Part shown: piece after piece, positions 29,573-36,717 of the stretch
Numbering within the stretch: the stretch's first letter is position 1
Layout: each line of letters opens with the position of its first letter
From: Deltaproteobacteria bacterium
Lineage (GTDB): Bacteria; Myxococcota; B64-G9
Reading direction: 5' to 3'
NCBI GenBank assembly: GCA_016935365.1
Contig: JAFGRB010000194.1
Coordinates: forward strand, 1 to 36,717
Length of the DNA: 36,717 nt
The notes under the pieces: model-generated
What the model was told of the DNA's origin: nothing
The model's database searches: none
What the model saw: only the letters and a program-made list of their open reading frames with translations
Made by a program: the position numbers and the translations under genes

Positions 29573-30814
29573 CTAGAGGTTCTTGTCGGCCAGGTTCTGG
29601 GCCAGCTTCTTCATCCCCTCGGTCAGCGCGTCGATGCTGCAGGCCGTGTCCACGGTGGTGGCGTTCTCGGATGTCTCCTTCTCGATGTCCATCACCACGG
29701 CCGTGATGGCGCACTTGCCCTTCATCCAGATGACCCTGGCGGTGAGCGACTTCTTGGCGGCCAGGGCGCGGCCGATCTCGAGCTGGGCCGCCTCGTCGAA
29801 GCCTTCCTTGAAGGACTCCCGCTTGAGCGATCCGAGCTTGTCGCGGATCTGATCGCGGGGCACGACCTGGAAGCCGGTCTTCTCGGCCACCTGGGCCGTG
29901 AGGTAGTCGGTCAGCTGCTCGAGCTGGCTCTTGTCGAGCTTGCCGGCCGGATCGCCGACATCCAGCACGGCCACGACCGGCTTGCCGCCCGAGAGGGTAA
30001 TGAACTTGGCCTTGCGCAGCGCCTCGGCGGCCGCCTGCTGGACGTCCTCTTCGGAGTCGCTCTTGGCCCGCTCCAGGGCGGCCACCAGGTTGGAGTCCAC
30101 CTTGCCGATGTGGGCGACCATGCGGATGGCGCAGTAGCGGACCTCCCAGCGCTCGTGGCCGATCAGCTTGACGAGGCCCGGCAGGACCTGCTCGCCGTGC
30201 TTGACGAAGAACTTCGAGAGCACCGGCACGTACTTCTCGTCGAGCTGGGATGACTGGGAGGAGAGGGAGCGCAGGGTGCTGAGCGTGCCGACGTCGATGC
30301 GCTGCAGGGCGCACAGATCGGCTTCCAGCAGATCGGCCGAGTCCGGTGTGGCCGCGTGCAGTGCCTCGAGGGCTTCGAGGAAGCACTTGCCGCCGTCGAC
30401 CATGGCCCTCAGCTCGGGGGCCATCGAGGCGATCTTGGTGCCGGACTTGGCCAGGTCGTCGAGCGCCTCGCAGCGTTCCTTCTGGCCGAAGACGAGCATA
30501 CCCTTGAGCAGCGCGGGCGAGTCCGGCGCGATGCGCCGCGCGACGCGTATGGTGGCCTGGTAGCAGTCCCCGATGGCGCCGCTCTCCATCAAGTCGGGCA
30601 GGTATTCGGCCGCCTTGGAGCGCATCCGCCCGATGGCGCCGGTGGCCTCGTCGCACCAGCCGTCCTCCAGGGCTTTCAGGATCTCGGGGATCTTGTCGGG
30701 CGAGCGGAGCTCGGCCTCCGACTCGATCCCGTAGGCCTCGTACCAGGCGCCGCGACAGCCGGGCAAGGCCAGCGCGGCGACTGCCAACAAGAGATACCAC
30801 CGACTGTGGTTCAT
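29573..30814 (-). CDS. HEAT-repeat / CsgG-like lipoprotein
   Basis: 413 residues. Lipobox signal MNHSRWYLLLAVAALALPGC. The central part is helical with HEAT-like units (LIGHERWEVRYCAIRMVAHIGK, SEEDVQQAAAEALRKAK). The C-terminal 140 residues (VVAVLDVGDPAGKLDKSQLEQL... VVPRDQIRDKL... IEKETSENATTVD) match the CsgG/LpoB-like "find the minimal-dose" fold common in myxobacterial lipoproteins. Probable outer-membrane-associated periplasmic adaptor. Start at the ATG with GGAGGAG 4 nt before it. It has its own promoter candidate and may also be transcribed from the upstream lipoprotein gene. Confidence 0.8.
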   Translation of the reverse strand: MNHSRWYLLLAVAALALPGCRGAWYEAYGIESEAELRSPDKIPEILKALEDGWCDEATGAIGRMRSKAAEYLPDLMESGAIGDCYQATIRVARRIAPDSPALLKGMLVFGQKERCEALDDLAKSGTKIASMAPELRAMVDGGKCFLEALEALHAATPDSADLLEADLCALQRIDVGTLSTLRSLSSQSSQLDEKYVPVLSKFFVKHGEQVLPGLVKLIGHERWEVRYCAIRMVAHIGKVDSNLVAALERAKSDSEEDVQQAAAEALRKAKFITLSGGKPVVAVLDVGDPAGKLDKSQLEQLTDYLTAQVAEKTGFQVVPRDQIRDKLGSLKRESFKEGFDEAAQLEIGRALAAKKSLTARVIWMKGKCAITAVVMDIEKETSENATTVDTACSIDALTEGMKKLAQNLADKNL

Positions 30815-30845
30815 GGGCTCCTCCCGCTCGGTGAAGATCGCTCCT

Positions 30846-30874
30846 CTTATCGCATGCCGGGACGATGCGATCAA
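30846..30874 (-). promoter_or_regulatory. Sigma70-like promoter of the HEAT lipoprotein gene
   Basis: On the minus strand TTGATC (30874-30869) and GATAAG (30851-30846) are separated by exactly 17 bp; each matches the consensus at 4 of 6. The leader would be about 25 nt and contains GGAGGAG. Confidence 0.42.
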
Positions 30875-30908
30875 GCCGCCCGGAGATCAAACGGTACGGC
30901 AGCGCTCC

Positions 30909-31529
30909 TCATCGGTTGTTGGGCAGCAGGGTCTCGGGTCCCCAGAGAAGCTCCTGGCCGTCCAGGGTCATGCCGCTCAGGAGGTAGGTGATCTCGTTCG
31001 AGGCGTGGACCTCGAGGCGGTAGAGCTGCTCCTCGCCGAAGGCCAGCATGACGTCTTCCCAGTTGTGGTGGGTGCTCTGCCAGATGAACTTCTCGCTGTC
31101 CTCGATCGAGACGACCCGGCCGTCGTGGCCGATGCGCGCGGCCAGCACGGTGTACGGCACGGCCATGCAGATCCAGCCTTCCGGGCAGTCGTCACGCCGG
31201 TGCAGCCAGACGCAGTCGCGGCCGTCCTCGCTGAGCAGCTGCTGGATCTCGCCTCGAAAGGAGTAGCTGAGCTCCGGGTCGAAGCCGCAGTCGACTTGCT
31301 CCGAGCAGTCGGCGTCTTGCTCCGGCGTGCAGTCGGCCGGGCAGCAACCATCGCCGTCTGCGCACTCCGAAATGGCCACGTGCTCGCACTTCCCGTCGCA
31401 GCGGTCCAGCGTGCACGGGTCTCCATCGTCGCAGTCGCCGCAAGCGTCGCCCGAGCCGCAGGCGGCGAGCGCCAGCGTGGCCAGGACCGGGATCGTCCGC
31501 AGGCAGGCGCGCAGCATGGCCGTCTTCAC
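30909..31529 (-). CDS. Small Cys-rich lipoprotein
   Basis: 206 residues. The N-terminal signal ends in a lipobox (TLALAAC). A Dictyostelium-like Cys motif ([18 protein letters not shown]) and CCPADC segment follow; the C-terminal 130 residues ([16 protein letters not shown]...) are unrecognised. The GTG start overlaps the upstream gene's stop as GTGA; an ATG at 31517, four codons in, is an alternative start with a good signal peptide. Same overlap type as the EGF lipoprotein pair. Secreted, function unknown; it belongs to the same Cys-rich surface class as the 9877-16532 proteins. Confidence 0.75.
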   Translation of the reverse strand: MKTAMLRACLRTIPVLATLALAACGSGDACGDCDDGDPCTLDRCDGKCEHVAISECADGDGCCPADCTPEQDADCSEQVDCGFDPELSYSFRGEIQQLLSEDGRDCVWLHRRDDCPEGWICMAVPYTVLAARIGHDGRVVSIEDSEKFIWQSTHHNWEDVMLAFGEEQLYRLEVHASNEITYLLSGMTLDGQELLWGPETLLPNNR

Positions 31530-31738
31530 CACCAGCGCCGGCCCGACTGGACGAGCTCGGCGAAGCGCCGGAAGGAGCGATCGAAGGTCACCTCCACGTC
31601 GTCCGGGAAGCAGCAGGCGGGCAGCTCGCCGCTTCGGAGGTGGTACTTGATGCACTCGCAGCAGATGCCCTTGCGGCTGCAGGGCTCGTAGGTGCAGTTG
31701 CAGCGGGCCAGGTTCTTCTTCTGGTCGCACTCTTTCAT
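31526..31738 (-). CDS. DUF6485-like small Cys-rich protein
   Basis: 70 residues with eight Cys: [17 protein letters not shown], then [14 protein letters not shown]. The pattern CxCTYxxCxRxGxCCxCxxYH matches the small DUF6485 family as I recall it; the Cys set suggests zinc or iron-sulfur binding. No signal peptide, so cytoplasmic. A GAGGT ribosome site precedes the ATG, directly after the hairpin array. Overlaps the following lipoprotein gene by 4 bp. Confidence 0.75.
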   Translation of the reverse strand: MKECDQKKNLARCNCTYEPCSRKGICCECIKYHLRSGELPACCFPDDVEVTFDRSFRRFAELVQSGRRWW

Positions 31739-31744
31739 GATGAC

Positions 31745-31891
31745 CTCGCAAAAAGTCGCTTCGCGACTTTGCTCGGCGGGGGAGGGACCTTCCCTCCCCC
31801 GCCACTTGAAATGAATTCAAGTGGTTCCACCCCCTCTTGGCGGCCGGCGCCTGTCAGCGCCGGCCGTTGATGGACTTTTTACGAGTCCATC
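31745..31891. repeat. Array of five perfect hairpins with inverted ends (MITE/REP-like)
   Basis: Five stem-loops stand in tandem: 31752-31759/31763-31770 (8 bp, TTC loop), 31775-31787/31791-31803 (13 bp), 31802-31810/31816-31824 (9 bp), 31841-31850/31857-31866 (10 bp), and 31869-31876/31884-31891 (8 bp). Stems have unrelated sequences and no mismatches. The outermost blocks form a 13-bp inverted repeat with one mismatch (CTCGCAAAAAGTC at 31745-31757, GACTTTTTACGAG at 31873-31885). It fills the whole 155-bp gap between the TldE-like gene and the DUF6485 gene. On the minus strand the last hairpin ends in TTTTT, so it may also terminate or attenuate. Confidence 0.85.
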
Positions 31892-31893
31892 TT

Positions 31894-33603
31894 TCATGGG
31901 GCGCAGTCCTTTTTTCGGCAGTCCCCCATGGGCGGGGCGTAGACGTGCGGCTTGTCGTCGGGCCCGGGAAAGACCGCCTCCATCTCGCCCACCAGGATCT
32001 GCCTGGGCGCGATGAGCACGGCCGGGAGCCCGCGGTGGCCGGAGGGCGTGCTCTTGGGATAGTCGGGGGCGAGGTAGGGCCGGACCTGGTCCTTGCCGGC
32101 CGCGGCGATGACGTCGCGGAGCGTCCTGCGGTCGACGTTCTGGAAATCGAGGCTGAGCACCGGCTTCTCCTTGCCCCGGGCGTCGCGCCAGACGGCCTCG
32201 GTGGGCCGCGGCAGGCTGCCGCTGCGGCCGTGCTCCAGCGCCCGGACGACCAGGTAGCGTTCGAGCTTGGCGGCTCGCAGGGCCCTCCGGATCTTCTGCT
32301 GGATGGACTTCGCGCTGTCCCGCCGGGCCGGGACGACCTTCCAGATGGACGGGCGCGCCTCCCAGCTGCCCTGTACCGGGCCGCGGGCGTGGCCGTTCGA
32401 GCGCTGGATCTCCTTGCGCGGGACGCGGGACATGAGCAGATCGCGGACGTAGCCGTCCCGGACCACGGTGACTCTCCCGCCGGCGACGCCCTCGCGGTCG
32501 AAGCGGTAGCCGCCGGCCAGGCCCTTGAGCTCGATGCCGGGATCGTCGATCACCGACCAGCCGCGCGGAAGCAGCCTGCGCCCCAGGCGGGGGCCGCTGC
32601 GGTTGAGCTCCTGGTAGGTGCGCTGCGGGCTGGGCGTGGCCGGGGTGCCGCAGATCTCGGGCGGCACCAGGTAGCGGAAGAAGTCGGCCGCGGCCCGGCC
32701 CTCGAACAGGACCGGCCCCTCGTAGTAGTCGACCGCCTCGGCCCTGGCCCGCTCGACCACCGAGCGGCCCATGGCCTCCACCTCGCTCACCACCCGATCG
32801 AGGGGCGGCAAGTCGGCCGCGCTGCGGGCGACCCACTGGCGCTGATCGCGGATCCGGACGCCGTCGTCGCGCAGCACGTCGGCCAGGGCGAAGACGACCG
32901 CGAAGCCCTCGGGCTGGATCAAGCGCGTGCCCTTCGAGCTGACCAGGTAGTAGCGGCCGCTCGAGGCCCTCACCTGCACTGCGCCCGTGCGCAGGCCGGC
33001 GACTTTCTTCAGCCGGGCCGAGGCCGTGACCGCGAAGGCGCGCAGCTTGTCGCGATCGATTTTTGCGGGCGGCTCGGGGAAGATGCGGTCGACCGGCGGC
33101 GCCGGGCTCCAGTCGGGCGGCGCGTCCTCGTCCTTGAGGTCGGCCTGGGCGGCCTTCTTGACCTGCCAGGTGGCCACGGCCGACTTGTAGGCGAAGTCCG
33201 AGGCGATCCACAGGTCGCGATCCAGGGCCAGCGGGACGTCGTCGATCACCAGCCGGGGCCTGCCGATGACGCTGCCCGGGCCCCCGGAGAACCGGCTGGA
33301 GTTGCATCGGTCGTCGCCGATCACGACCTCCAGGCGGGTGGGGCGGGAGCGGGTGCCGTACTCGGTCTGCAGGGAGCCGAAGAAGGCGTCGGCGTAGTAC
33401 TCGTCCTCGTCTGCGCAGGCATAGACCGTCCGGGACGGCCGCATGGCGCCGTGCAAGGAGAGCTGCTCCAGGGAGCGCTTGGCCCAGCGCTGGAGCGACT
33501 CCAGCAGCACCGGGCTGTGGCCGGGCGGATCGCCGGCCGGCGCGGGTGCGGCGAGGAGCAGGACCAGCGCCGCCGCGGCGCACGGGCACGCTGCGCGGTT
33601 CAT
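31894..33603 (-). CDS. Exported TldE/PmbA-like protein (no metal site)
   Basis: 569 residues with an N-terminal signal peptide (MNRAACPCAAAALVLLLAAPAPAG). The layout follows TldD/TldE (PmbA): N-terminal half, a central region where TldD has HExxxH, and a C-terminal beta region. Here the HExxxH site reads FFRYLVPPEICG, and the C-terminal Cys ligand is absent, so it lacks the metal site. Its upstream partner keeps both, matching the known TldD (active) - TldE (inactive) heterodimer. ATGA overlap with that partner predicts equal synthesis. Both are exported, unlike the cytoplasmic enterobacterial pair. Confidence 0.8.
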   Translation of the reverse strand: MNRAACPCAAAALVLLLAAPAPAGDPPGHSPVLLESLQRWAKRSLEQLSLHGAMRPSRTVYACADEDEYYADAFFGSLQTEYGTRSRPTRLEVVIGDDRCNSSRFSGGPGSVIGRPRLVIDDVPLALDRDLWIASDFAYKSAVATWQVKKAAQADLKDEDAPPDWSPAPPVDRIFPEPPAKIDRDKLRAFAVTASARLKKVAGLRTGAVQVRASSGRYYLVSSKGTRLIQPEGFAVVFALADVLRDDGVRIRDQRQWVARSAADLPPLDRVVSEVEAMGRSVVERARAEAVDYYEGPVLFEGRAAADFFRYLVPPEICGTPATPSPQRTYQELNRSGPRLGRRLLPRGWSVIDDPGIELKGLAGGYRFDREGVAGGRVTVVRDGYVRDLLMSRVPRKEIQRSNGHARGPVQGSWEARPSIWKVVPARRDSAKSIQQKIRRALRAAKLERYLVVRALEHGRSGSLPRPTEAVWRDARGKEKPVLSLDFQNVDRRTLRDVIAAAGKDQVRPYLAPDYPKSTPSGHRGLPAVLIAPRQILVGEMEAVFPGPDDKPHVYAPPMGDCRKKDCAP

Positions 33604-35297
33604 GGCGCCACCTCCTCGCTGGCGCTGCCGGGCGGGGGGAGCAGCGGCGGCATCTGCTGGCCCTTGAACTTGCGCTGGGTCTCGATCTGGCTGACCAGCA
33701 GCGCGGGCGAGACGGCCGAGACCGGCACGCTGCCGCTCTCGGCGCCGCAGAAGCCGTTGAAGATCTGGGGCTGGTCGCTGGTCGCGACGATGCGCGAGAA
33801 GGTGACCAGCGGCGTGCCGATCAGATCCACACCGCGCACCAGCTCGTCGGGCCGCCCGTCTGCAAAGACCCGGTAGCTGACGACCGCCTTGACGTCGAAT
33901 GCGTTCGGCAGGGTCCGGCCGGTGAAGGTGAAGCCGCCGTGGATCTCGTCGATGTACAGACCGTAGTCCAGCCCCTGCTTGGCGAGCTGGGCCCGGAAGG
34001 TCTTTCGCAGCTCGGCGTCGGGTACGCTGCGGGAGGCGGAGATGATCAGATTGCCCTGTCGGGTCACCGCGTCGCGGCCGTACTGCCGCCGGCCGTGACC
34101 GTTGGACCGCCCACCCTTGCGCTCGGTCGAGCGGCTCTCGAGGAAGCGCTCGAGCACGCCGTCCTTGACCAGGACCACCTTCTCGCCGGGCACGCCCTGG
34201 TTGTCGTAGCGGTAGTGGCCGAAGAGGAAGCTATCGCCGTAGCGCGCTCGGTCGGGCTCGTCGGTGACGGTCAGGAACTCCGGCAGGATGGGCTTGCCCA
34301 GCATGTCCCGGAAGGTCTGGGCGTCGGTGATCTGCTTGAGGCGATGGCCCTCCAGGCGGTGGCCGAGGATCTCGTGGAAGAAGACCGCCGCGGCCTTGCC
34401 GCTCAGGATGGCCGGCCCGGAGTAGGGCTCCTGGGGCGGGGCCGCGCGCAGGGCCTGGAGCTGCTGCTCGAGCTCGCGCACGGATCTGCACAGGGTCTCG
34501 GTGTCGGGCAGCTCGTCCTGGCTCGCGCCCTCGTAGAACCTGTGCAGGGTGAGCTTCTCGCCGTCTGCCGCCATGGTGTCGACGAAGGCGCCCAGCCGGA
34601 AGCGCGTCTCGGCGTGCCGCAGGCGGGTGCCCTCGGAGCTCACGAACCAGCGGTTGACCGTGTCAGCCATCAGCTGCACCGAGCCGTCGAAGACGATCTC
34701 GCTCTTGGCGAGCTCGGCCGAGGCCTTGCGGATCTCGTCCTCCCAGCGCGCCCGGTCCACGCCGAGCTCGGCTGCGGGGCCGATGTCCTTTGCGGGCTCG
34801 ACCTTCGCCAGGTCCTCGGCCGCGTTCTCGGCCACCAGGACCTGGCGCTCGCTCTCCACCTGGGCCCAGCGGTCCTTGGCCTTCATGTAGCGGCTCTCGA
34901 TCTCGCGCCAGATCTGCTGCCGGAGCACGAGCGGATCGTCGCCCAGCGGGATGTTGCGGCCGCCCCGCATGCCGCCCTCGAAGCCGGCCCTGAGCGCGTG
35001 GGTGGAGTCGAGCTCCGGCGAGCCGAGCCGGATGTCCACGTCCACCCAGCGGTACTTGACGGGCGAGTAGCCCTGCAGGCCGCCCTCCTCGCCGATGATG
35101 TGGATCGCCTGCGCCTCGGTGACCTCCACGGCCAGGAAGTAGGGCGGCGAGTCGGTCTTGCCGAGGGCCGACATGGCCCGGGAGACCTCGGTCTCGAGGG
35201 CCTCGAGCATCGCGTCGCTCTTCTGCTCGCCGGCCCGGACGGGGGCGGCGAGCAGGACGAGCAGTGCGGTCAGGATCAGGCTGTTTCGCGTATGCAT
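33600..35297 (-). CDS. Exported TldD-like metalloprotease
   Basis: 565 residues. Signal peptide MHTRNSLILTALLVLLAAPVRAG. Catalytic HEILGH at 308-313 (HExxxH) with downstream HRLEGHRLK, and the C-terminal CGAESGSVPVSA Cys of the TldD metal site. TldD/TldE cleave modified peptides and unfolded chains (for example microcin or antitoxin processing). The exported pair suggests work on envelope or imported peptides (inference). The start is the ATG that gives a signal peptide; AAGGAG lies 12 nt before it. Candidate promoter at 35336-35363. Confidence 0.85.
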   Translation of the reverse strand: MHTRNSLILTALLVLLAAPVRAGEQKSDAMLEALETEVSRAMSALGKTDSPPYFLAVEVTEAQAIHIIGEEGGLQGYSPVKYRWVDVDIRLGSPELDSTHALRAGFEGGMRGGRNIPLGDDPLVLRQQIWREIESRYMKAKDRWAQVESERQVLVAENAAEDLAKVEPAKDIGPAAELGVDRARWEDEIRKASAELAKSEIVFDGSVQLMADTVNRWFVSSEGTRLRHAETRFRLGAFVDTMAADGEKLTLHRFYEGASQDELPDTETLCRSVRELEQQLQALRAAPPQEPYSGPAILSGKAAAVFFHEILGHRLEGHRLKQITDAQTFRDMLGKPILPEFLTVTDEPDRARYGDSFLFGHYRYDNQGVPGEKVVLVKDGVLERFLESRSTERKGGRSNGHGRRQYGRDAVTRQGNLIISASRSVPDAELRKTFRAQLAKQGLDYGLYIDEIHGGFTFTGRTLPNAFDVKAVVSYRVFADGRPDELVRGVDLIGTPLVTFSRIVATSDQPQIFNGFCGAESGSVPVSAVSPALLVSQIETQRKFKGQQMPPLLPPPGSASEEVAP

Positions 35298-35335
35298 CTC
35301 GGGTTCAGCTCCTTGTGGGCAGTGTCGCCTCGGGG

Positions 35336-35363
35336 AGTATAACCCGGCGCTGCGGGCATCCAA
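35336..35363 (-). promoter_or_regulatory. Sigma70-like promoter of the TldD/TldE operon
   Basis: On the minus strand TTGGAT (35363-35358) and TATACT (35341-35336) are 16 bp apart. TATACT matches the -10 at 5/6; the -35 is weak. The leader would be about 32 nt. Confidence 0.45.
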
Positions 35364-35464
35364 AATGAAACCGGCTCAGGCGGGACACACCCGCGCGTGC
35401 CATGGGCCCACAGGCCCTGGCCCTCGCCTGCTCCAAGTGTCTTTCCCGGCGCTGTTTTCTTCTT

Positions 35465-35480
35465 TGGCGCGGAACTTGCT
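35465..35480 (+). promoter_or_regulatory. Sigma54-like promoter before the EEP-family gene
   Basis: TGGCGCGGAACTTGCT matches TGGCAC-N5-TTGCW with one mismatch and exact spacing (GG 35466-35467, GC 35478-35479). The start site would be near 35491, just before GGAGG and 23 nt before the ATG at 35514. It is the second such element in the window. It lies in a gene-free divergent region (35298-35513). Confidence 0.5.
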
Positions 35481-35513
35481 CCGCCTGCGATCCGGAGGTG
35501 AGCCCTGTACCAA

Positions 35514-36596
35514 ATGCGTGCTCTGCACGGTCTTGTCACCGTGCTGATCCTCGGCTCTGCTCCTGGCCGGGCCGGGCAGGTCGAACATCGATTGAATGTG
35601 ATGACCTGGAACCTCTTCGTGGGGGTCCACTTTGCAGACGCCCGCAAGGAGTACAGGTCGATCTGGACCCTGCCCCAGACCGTGGATCGGCTCTTCGCCC
35701 AGGTGGCCGAGAACGACTTCCGGGTACGGGCCCTGGCGCTGGCCCGGGAGATCGATGCCCGCAGGCCGGACGTGATCTGCCTGCAGGAGGTGGCCCTGTG
35801 GCGCCGGGCGGCCGGGCCGGCCTTCGACGCGAGAGCCCTGGGCACCTTCGTCGCGAAGCAGGACTTCCTGGCCATCCTGAAAACCGCGCTGAGAGGCCGC
35901 GGGCTCGCCTACCGGGTCGCGGCCGTGGGCGAGAACGAGGACCTCCGGGTGCCGTCCCTGCGCCGCGGCCGGATCCGGCTCACCGACCGGAACGCGATCC
36001 TGATCTCCGAGCAGATCCGGGTCGTCGAGTCCAGGTCCGGCCGCTTCGCCGCCCAGCGCGAGCTTCGCTGGAGGGGCTTTCGCTTCGCCTTTCGGCGCGG
36101 CTGGGCCGCGGCCGTGCTCGAGCGCGGCGGGCGGCGCTTCCGGGTGCTGGACGTGCACCTGGACCTGGACCCGAAGATCAAGCGGGCCCAGGTCGGAGAG
36201 CTCCTGGCCATGGTGTCGCGCGGCGACCTGCCGACCGTGGTGGCCGGCGACTTCAACCTCGACCCGGATCGCCTGGCCTGGCTGCGGCGGGCCTTTGCGA
36301 GGCACGGCCTGACCGACGCCTGGCCCGCGGCCGGCAGGGGCCCGGGCGGCACCTGCTGCCAGGCCAAGCCCCTGACCCGGCGCCGCTCCGGGCTGCGGGT
36401 CCGGGTGGATCTGATCCTGGCCTCCCGCGAGTTCTTCCAGGTGCGCGCCGCGCAGCGCCTCGGCGCCTCTCAGGCCGCCCGGGCCCGCTTTCCCGACGGC
36501 CGGAGGCGCTGGATCTCGGATCATGCCGGGGTGGCGGCCGAGCTGGTGGGTACGCCACCTCGTCGCCTCCGCTCGGCTTTCGGCACAGCTCCTTGA
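35514..36596 (+). CDS. Secreted endonuclease/exonuclease/phosphatase-family protein
   Basis: 360 residues. Signal peptide (MRALHGLVTVLILGSAPGRAG), then the EEP fold: VMTWNLFVG (first Asn), ICLQEV (metal Glu), DVHLDLD, GDFNLDPD (Asp/Asn), RVDLIL, and SDHAGVAAEL (catalytic His). All key residues are present, so it is likely an active metal-dependent phosphodiesterase: nuclease, sphingomyelinase-like or phosphatase cannot be told apart. It is alone in its transcript, divergent from the TldD operon. The start is at the ATG; GGAGG lies 15 nt upstream, a little far. Confidence 0.86.
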   Translation: MRALHGLVTVLILGSAPGRAGQVEHRLNVMTWNLFVGVHFADARKEYRSIWTLPQTVDRLFAQVAENDFRVRALALAREIDARRPDVICLQEVALWRRAAGPAFDARALGTFVAKQDFLAILKTALRGRGLAYRVAAVGENEDLRVPSLRRGRIRLTDRNAILISEQIRVVESRSGRFAAQRELRWRGFRFAFRRGWAAAVLERGGRRFRVLDVHLDLDPKIKRAQVGELLAMVSRGDLPTVVAGDFNLDPDRLAWLRRAFARHGLTDAWPAAGRGPGGTCCQAKPLTRRRSGLRVRVDLILASREFFQVRAAQRLGASQAARARFPDGRRRWISDHAGVAAELVGTPPRRLRSAFGTAP

Positions 36597-36610
36597 TTGC
36601 GAGCGAATAC

Positions 36611-36709
36611 CACGGCCTTTGGCCGTGTGACCCAAAGAGGTTCGACCGATCCAGTGGGGACCAAGATGTTGAGGCTCAGACGCGTCCCCCTCCCCCGGGC
36701 TTCGCCCGG
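36611..36709. terminator. Two hairpins after the EEP gene
   Basis: CACGGCC-TTT-GGCCGTG (36611-36627) follows the EEP stop by 14 bp and is a probable terminator without a T tail. A second hairpin CCGGGC-TTC-GCCCGG (36695-36709) sits in a C-rich stretch at the window edge, and may be part of a further hairpin cluster. No gene is seen in 36597-36717. Confidence 0.5.
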
Positions 36710-36717
36710 CCCCTCCC

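Noticed and set aside
35395..35415. TGGCACG on the minus strand before the TldD-like gene as a sigma54 site
   Set aside because: No TTGC element at the required spacing; a -10 TATACT nearer the gene is more convincing.

Overview
The window is about 68-70% GC by eye, densely coded, and reads like a chromosomal segment of a myxobacterium-like (Myxococcota / former deltaproteobacterial) organism. This is inferred from a PEGA-tailed Ser/Thr kinase, DUF4388 proteins, MopE-type Cys/Asp repeats, Dictyostelium-type Cys repeats, MYXO-CTERM-like tails, and many lipobox proteins. I saw no tRNA, rRNA, CRISPR array, transposase or phage gene.

Left part (1-9871, + strand). A sigma54-type response regulator overlaps a receiver-adenylate cyclase by ATGA. 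A 650-bp non-coding stretch follows, holding a ~75-bp tandem repeat array. Then comes a membrane-maintenance block: pspA (with a well-formed -24/-12 promoter), a second pspA paralog with its own sigma70-like promoter, an unrecognised protein, an NfeD/YuaF-like protein, a flotillin, a protein with a beta-carbonic-anhydrase fold that has lost its zinc ligands, and a membrane-anchored thioredoxin-like protein without CxxC. PspA, NfeD and flotillin are established partners in membrane stress and membrane microdomains; the other three are new candidate members.

Middle part (9877-18950, - strand). Three large secreted Cys-rich proteins come first: an EGF-repeat lipoprotein and two proteins with possible BPI/TULIP-like lipid-binding folds. 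Next is a two-gene sugar-nucleotide operon, a 436-residue AlgD homolog and an SDR epimerase, ending in a clear intrinsic terminator.

Right-middle part (19096-29562). On the + strand lie a MopE-repeat lipoprotein coupled to an LVIVD-repeat secreted protein and a small secreted helix-hairpin-helix protein. A Ser/Thr kinase follows on the - strand. The + strand then carries a DUF4388 protein, an unusual S8 protease with a Ca-loop insertion and a MYXO-CTERM-like tail, and a Bax-inhibitor-1 family membrane protein.

Right part (29573-36717). On the - strand, an exported TldD/TldE-like pair is followed by a 140-bp array of five perfect hairpins, a DUF6485 protein, a Cys-rich lipoprotein, and a HEAT/CsgG-like lipoprotein. 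A divergent secreted endonuclease/exonuclease/phosphatase-family protein carries a second sigma54-like promoter.

Six gene pairs overlap by exactly 4 bp (ATGA or GTGA), indicating translational coupling. Strongest leads: the pseudo-carbonic anhydrase in the flotillin operon, the hairpin arrays, the exported TldD/E pair, and the two sigma54 promoters.
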